From Candidatus Latescibacteria bacterium 4484_107 (GTDB taxonomy: Bacteria > Latescibacterota > 4484-107), in the NCBI GenBank assembly GCA_002059205.1, contig MVCQ01000057.1, positions 1 to 7,767 of the forward strand: DNA of 7,767 nt. Reading direction: 5' to 3'. The number at the start of each line of letters is the position of its first letter. Position 1 is the stretch's first letter. Below are positions 5,565 through 7,767 of this stretch, one piece after another. The notes below the pieces were generated by a model. It did not search any database, was not told the origin of the DNA, and saw only the letters and a program-made list of their open reading frames with translations. The translations under genes and the position numbers were made by a program.

Positions 5565-5714
5565 AGTCAAAATCTAAATGACAAAAACGTGATACGGAAT
5601 GCGGAAGGATCACCTCCCTTTTACGCTTTCCGTTTCACGTTTCACGGACTGCACGTTAATTTGAGTTTTAGAATTTGGCATTTCTTTGACAGTTGAGCTT
5701 CAGAATTTGGCATT
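5565..5714. repeat. Nested inverted and direct repeat words between argG and argD
   Basis: Outer words: AGTCAAAATCTAAATGACA (5565-5583) against the inverse in GAATTTGGCATTTCTTTGAC (5671-5690). Inner words: CGTGATACGGAATGCGGA (5588-5605) against the inverse in CGCTTTCCGTTTCACG (5624-5639), with CGTTTCACGTTTCACG showing an 8-base period. GAATTTGGCATT occurs twice exactly, at 5671-5682 and 5703-5714, 32 bases apart, the second copy ending two bases before the argD stop codon. The arrangement would allow nested hairpins in the argD-argG mRNA. No gene is visible. Confidence 0.6.
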
Positions 5715-5715
5715 C

Positions 5716-6912
5716 TCACTCAACGCCCTGCTCCAAAATTTCATCGAACACATCCACCATTTCGTCCACGTGCTGTTTTTCTATGATCAACGGCGGGAGG
5801 AACCGGACCGCGTCCTTGCCCGATGTGCACACGAGCACGTTGCGCTTTCGGAACGCTTCGACGAGGACCTTCGGTTCGTATTCCGTCACCACGCCCGCGA
5901 TCAACCCAAATCCCCGCACTTCTTTGATCTGGGACCGCCGACCTTTGAGCCGACCCAGAGAAGCGTGCAGATACGCTCCTAATTCCTTGACCCGGTTGAG
6001 TAGCTCCGGATCCATCAGCTTACGAAAGACGGTGCATGCGACCGAGCACACTAACGGTCCGCCGCCAAAGGTGGTTCCATGATCCCCCGGTTCGATGTAC
6101 CGGGCTACCTCATCCCGCAGCAGCACCGCACCGACGGGCAATCCGGCGGCGAGAGGTTTGGCGAGGGTCATCAGATTCGGCTCGACTCCGAAGTGCTGAT
6201 ACGCAAACAGCGCGCCGCTTCGCGCGAGGCCGAACTGAATTTCATCGAAAATCAGCAGCATCTCCCGCTCGTCGCACAAGCTCCGCAGCCCTTCGAGGAA
6301 TGCCTGATCCGCCGAATTTACACCTCCTTCTCCCTGAAGTGGCTCCACTAAAATCGCACACGTGTCCGCTGTAACCGCCTCCTGAACGGCCTTTAGATCA
6401 TTGAACGGAACGGTCACAAATCCCGGCACCAAGGGCTCGAATCCTCTGTGAAACTTGGGCTGTGCCGTAGCCGACAGCGCGCCGTACGTCCGCCCGTGAA
6501 ACGAACCTGTCATCGTGATGATCCGGGTCTTCGGATGATCGAATCGTTCGTGTCCCCATCGCCGCGCAAACTTGATGACGCCCTCGATGGCCTCGGTCCC
6601 GCTGTTGCAGAAAAATGCCTTATCCGCAAAGGAATGCGCCACCAAGAGCTTTGCCAGTTCCACCTGCGGTTCTGTGTAATACAGATTGGAGCAGTGGATC
6701 AACCGGGAAGCTTGGCTTTTGAGCGTCTCTAGAATGTCGTAATCCCCGTATCCGAAGGCATTCACCGCGATGCCGCTTACAAAATCCAGATAGCGGTTTC
6801 CCTCCGTATCGAACAAGTGCACCCCGTTCCCGCGCTCCAACACAAATGGCGGACGGGTATAGGTTTGCAGAATTACCTGCTTTTCTAAAGCGATTACTTC
6901 GTCTGTTTTCAT
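5716..6912 (-). CDS. argD: Acetylornithine aminotransferase (class III PLP aminotransferase)
   Basis: PLP-dependent cytoplasmic enzyme that moves an amino group from glutamate to N-acetylglutamate semialdehyde, giving N-acetylornithine. The 398-residue product has the class III landmarks: LYYTEPQ (78-84), the cofactor-phosphate loop NSGTEA (103-108), SFHGRTYGALSAT (137-149), the FDEIQFGLARSG block (222-233) with its cofactor-binding Asp, Lys252 in LAKPLAAGLPVGA as the Schiff-base lysine, and TTFGGGPLV (280-288). Small departures from the usual consensus are AKPLAAG (often AKALGGG) and SGTEAIEGVIKFAR (often SGTEANEAAIKLAR). The ATG at 6912 has GAGAGGA about 9 bases upstream; an in-frame start 28 codons earlier would only translate the intergenic hairpin. 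argB nearby and argG downstream favour ArgD over a GABA or ornithine aminotransferase. Confidence 0.93.
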   Translation of the reverse strand: MKTDEVIALEKQVILQTYTRPPFVLERGNGVHLFDTEGNRYLDFVSGIAVNAFGYGDYDILETLKSQASRLIHCSNLYYTEPQVELAKLLVAHSFADKAFFCNSGTEAIEGVIKFARRWGHERFDHPKTRIITMTGSFHGRTYGALSATAQPKFHRGFEPLVPGFVTVPFNDLKAVQEAVTADTCAILVEPLQGEGGVNSADQAFLEGLRSLCDEREMLLIFDEIQFGLARSGALFAYQHFGVEPNLMTLAKPLAAGLPVGAVLLRDEVARYIEPGDHGTTFGGGPLVCSVACTVFRKLMDPELLNRVKELGAYLHASLGRLKGRRSQIKEVRGFGLIAGVVTEYEPKVLVEAFRKRNVLVCTSGKDAVRFLPPLIIEKQHVDEMVDVFDEILEQGVE

Positions 6913-6936
6913 TGGGGTTTTCCTCTCAAAAAAGAC

Positions 6937-7003
6937 AATGAATAATGAGCAATACCACCCCGCCCTGCCCCGGGCGAGGAGAAGCATATTTTTCATTGCT
7001 CAT
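6937..7003. repeat. Compound hairpin between mazF-like toxin and argD
   Basis: ATGAGCAAT (6945-6953) pairs with ATTGCTCAT (6995-7003), and inside it CGCCC (6961-6965) pairs with GGGCG (6972-6976). Read on the - strand, the outer stem is followed about 12 bases later by TCTTTTTT (6927-6934), so it could partly terminate transcripts leaving the toxin gene before argD. The word ATTGCTCA also occurs in the argG-acetyltransferase gap, at 4132-4139. An alternative reading is a dispersed repeat with no role in transcription. Confidence 0.5.
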
Positions 7004-7023
7004 GAGCTGCTGTGCCAAACCCT

Positions 7024-7368
7024 TCACAATCCCAAAATCGTGAGGAGCGCCTGTGCGATTTTTCCGAGATAAGGTTCGTCTAAGCGACCGAGAACTTTGA
7101 CGATCCTACGTTTATCTATTACCCGGAGTTGCTCACAAAGAGCTACGGAATCCTGACTCAAACCACCGGCTCCTGCAGGAACGAAGGCGTGCGAAGGCAA
7201 AAGAACCCGTCGAATCTTTGTCGTAAAGGGCGCAATGATCGTATGGGGACTCACTGCATTCGCGCGATCAATCTGCAGAATGACCACAGGCCGCACTCCG
7301 GCTTGTTCTGTACCGATTACAGGATTCAAGTCACATAGAACCACATCTCCACGGCTGATTATTCCCAT
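7024..7368 (-). CDS. MazF/PemK-family toxin (probable mRNA endoribonuclease)
   Basis: A 114-residue protein with the standard MazF/PemK layout: RGDVVLCDLNPVIGTEQAGVRPVVILQ (about 6-32) holding the beta1-beta2 hairpin and the G.EQ.G.RP.V signature, a strand with APFTTK (45-50), LPSHAFVP, and the closing LSQDSVALCEQLRVIDKRRI stretch (67-86) with the conserved Asp-Ser and Arg-Ile positions. Members of this family usually cut single-stranded mRNA at short sequence motifs when not bound by their antitoxin. The start is placed at the ATG that overlaps the antitoxin stop by 10 bases; a longer frame open 35 codons upstream reads through the antitoxin gene in another frame and is not credible. Cut-site specificity cannot be read from the sequence. 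Confidence 0.92.
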   Translation of the reverse strand: MGIISRGDVVLCDLNPVIGTEQAGVRPVVILQIDRANAVSPHTIIAPFTTKIRRVLLPSHAFVPAGAGGLSQDSVALCEQLRVIDKRRIVKVLGRLDEPYLGKIAQALLTILGL

Positions 7369-7595
7369 TGGATCTCCCCACGCGCCAAACGATCTTCGTA
7401 GTTTCTCAGGTTGGACAAGTAGTCGGTGAAATCCGACTCGACAATTTCTAAGGTTTTGGCGAAGTGGGTCCACAACTGCCAGCGCGCGTGATCACGTCTT
7501 ATCAATAAGAACTCTGCGAAATCAGTTACTTCCTGAGCCAGGGGTTCGGGTAGCTGTTGAATCCTGGGGATAGTCATAGCACCATAAGTAGCCAT
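7359..7595 (-). CDS. Antitoxin partner of the MazF/PemK toxin
   Basis: A 78-residue acidic protein directly upstream of, and overlapping by 10 bases, the toxin gene (the toxin ATG sits inside the last codons, GGGAATAA). Residues 9-30 (IPRIQQLPEPLAQEVTDFAEFL) match the 'LPE.L..EV.DF.EFLL' helix of DUF2281-like antitoxins. The last 15 residues (LRNYEDRLARGEIQW) have the 'YE..LA.GEI.W' tail that many MazF/PemK partners use to bind the toxin. I see no clear ribbon-helix-helix or AbrB DNA-binding motif, so autorepression is uncertain. AAGGAG lies about 8 bases before the ATG. A second Met six codons in (MTIPRI) is a less likely start. Only 34 bases separate it from argB, so it is probably co-transcribed with the arg genes. 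Confidence 0.85.
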   Translation of the reverse strand: MATYGAMTIPRIQQLPEPLAQEVTDFAEFLLIRRDHARWQLWTHFAKTLEIVESDFTDYLSNLRNYEDRLARGEIQWE

Positions 7596-7629
7596 TATTT
7601 TTCTCCTTATCTTGGGCTTGACACGGCGG

Positions 7630-7767
7630 TCACCGCACGATCTGCGTGCCCACGCCCTCGTCTGTGAAAATTTCCAGCAACAGCGCGTGCGGAATCCGGC
7701 CGTCTATGATGTGGGTCTTATGCACGTCCGCTTTCACGGCGGAAAGGCATGCGCCCACCTTCGGGAT
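7630..7767 (-). CDS. argB: Acetylglutamate kinase, C-terminal 45 residues (5' partial)
   Basis: The reverse strand is open from the window edge to a TGA and encodes IPKVGACLSAVKADVHKTHI, then IDGRIPHALLLEIFTDEGVG and TQIVR. This is the highly conserved C-terminus of ArgB: (M)IPKV..C...V..GV.K.HIIDGR.PH.LLLE.FTDEG.GT.I. The enzyme phosphorylates N-acetylglutamate with ATP in the second step of arginine synthesis. Despite the short length the match is specific, because 'IIDGR.PH..LLE.FT..G.GT' is diagnostic for acetylglutamate kinases. It leads the - strand arg run and ends 34 bases before the antitoxin start. Whether it is the arginine-inhibited type cannot be judged, since that depends on the N-terminus. 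Confidence 0.93.
   Translation of the reverse strand: MPKVGACLSAVKADVHKTHIIDGRIPHALLLEIFTDEGVGTQIVR

Noticed and set aside
5686..5691. TTGACA on the + strand as a -35 box for an antisense transcript
   Set aside because: No -10-like hexamer at 16-18 bases; the TTGACA is part of the repeat word TTTCTTTGACA.
6913..6996. 28-codon N-terminal extension of ArgD
   Set aside because: It translates the intergenic hairpin, is not ArgD-like, and a better ribosome-binding site precedes the ATG at 6912.
7369..7473. 35-codon N-terminal extension of the MazF-like toxin
   Set aside because: It lies wholly within the antitoxin gene in another frame, while the MazF fold begins at the ATG at 7368.
7616..7621. 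TTGACA on the + strand near the argB end
   Set aside because: No -10 box at proper spacing, and it points against both neighbouring genes.

Overview
The window looks like chromosomal DNA from a Gram-negative, free-living bacterium. The first gene fragment resembles the end of an outer-membrane beta-barrel, and the metabolic genes are ordinary bacterial ones. Nothing fixes the phylum. The intergenic spaces are packed with short dispersed repeat 'words' and hairpin-forming elements of the kind seen in many environmental and candidate-phylum genomes, so I name no taxon.

Layout. Bases 1-2484 read on the + strand: the 3' end of a probable outer-membrane barrel gene, apt (adenine phosphoribosyltransferase), a tRNA-Arg(CCT) gene and an MFS transporter starting 41 bases after the tRNA. 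Bases 2613-7767 read on the - strand. In transcription order these are the 3' end of argB (acetylglutamate kinase), an overlapping antitoxin/MazF-PemK toxin pair, argD (acetylornithine aminotransferase), argG (argininosuccinate synthase), a short GNAT N-acetyltransferase of the ArgA type, and an orphan OmpR-family regulator. The two halves converge at 2485-2612. No gene-free stretch exceeds 300 bases; the longest (3291-3569) is filled with nested inverted repeats.

How the genes fit together. argB, argD, argG and the ArgA-like acetyltransferase give N-acetylglutamate synthesis, its phosphorylation, the transamination to acetylornithine, and the argininosuccinate step. They form part of an arginine cluster; argC, argJ, argF and argH are not in the window. 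A toxin-antitoxin module sits inside this run between argB and argD. The tRNA in the same window decodes the arginine codon AGG.

Most notable points: (i) a strong intrinsic-terminator-shaped hairpin with a T tract lies inside the first 25 codons of the transporter, with an AGG codon at its foot, just downstream of the tRNA that reads AGG; (ii) the regulator has an intact DNA-binding domain, but its receiver lacks the phosphorylation residues and has Glu at the phospho-acceptor position; (iii) the TA pair interrupts the arg genes; (iv) a 166-base element with terminal inverted repeats appears to be nested between the two arms of another palindromic repeat; (v) several families of short-period repeats recur between genes. 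All of this is read by eye; no database search was run.
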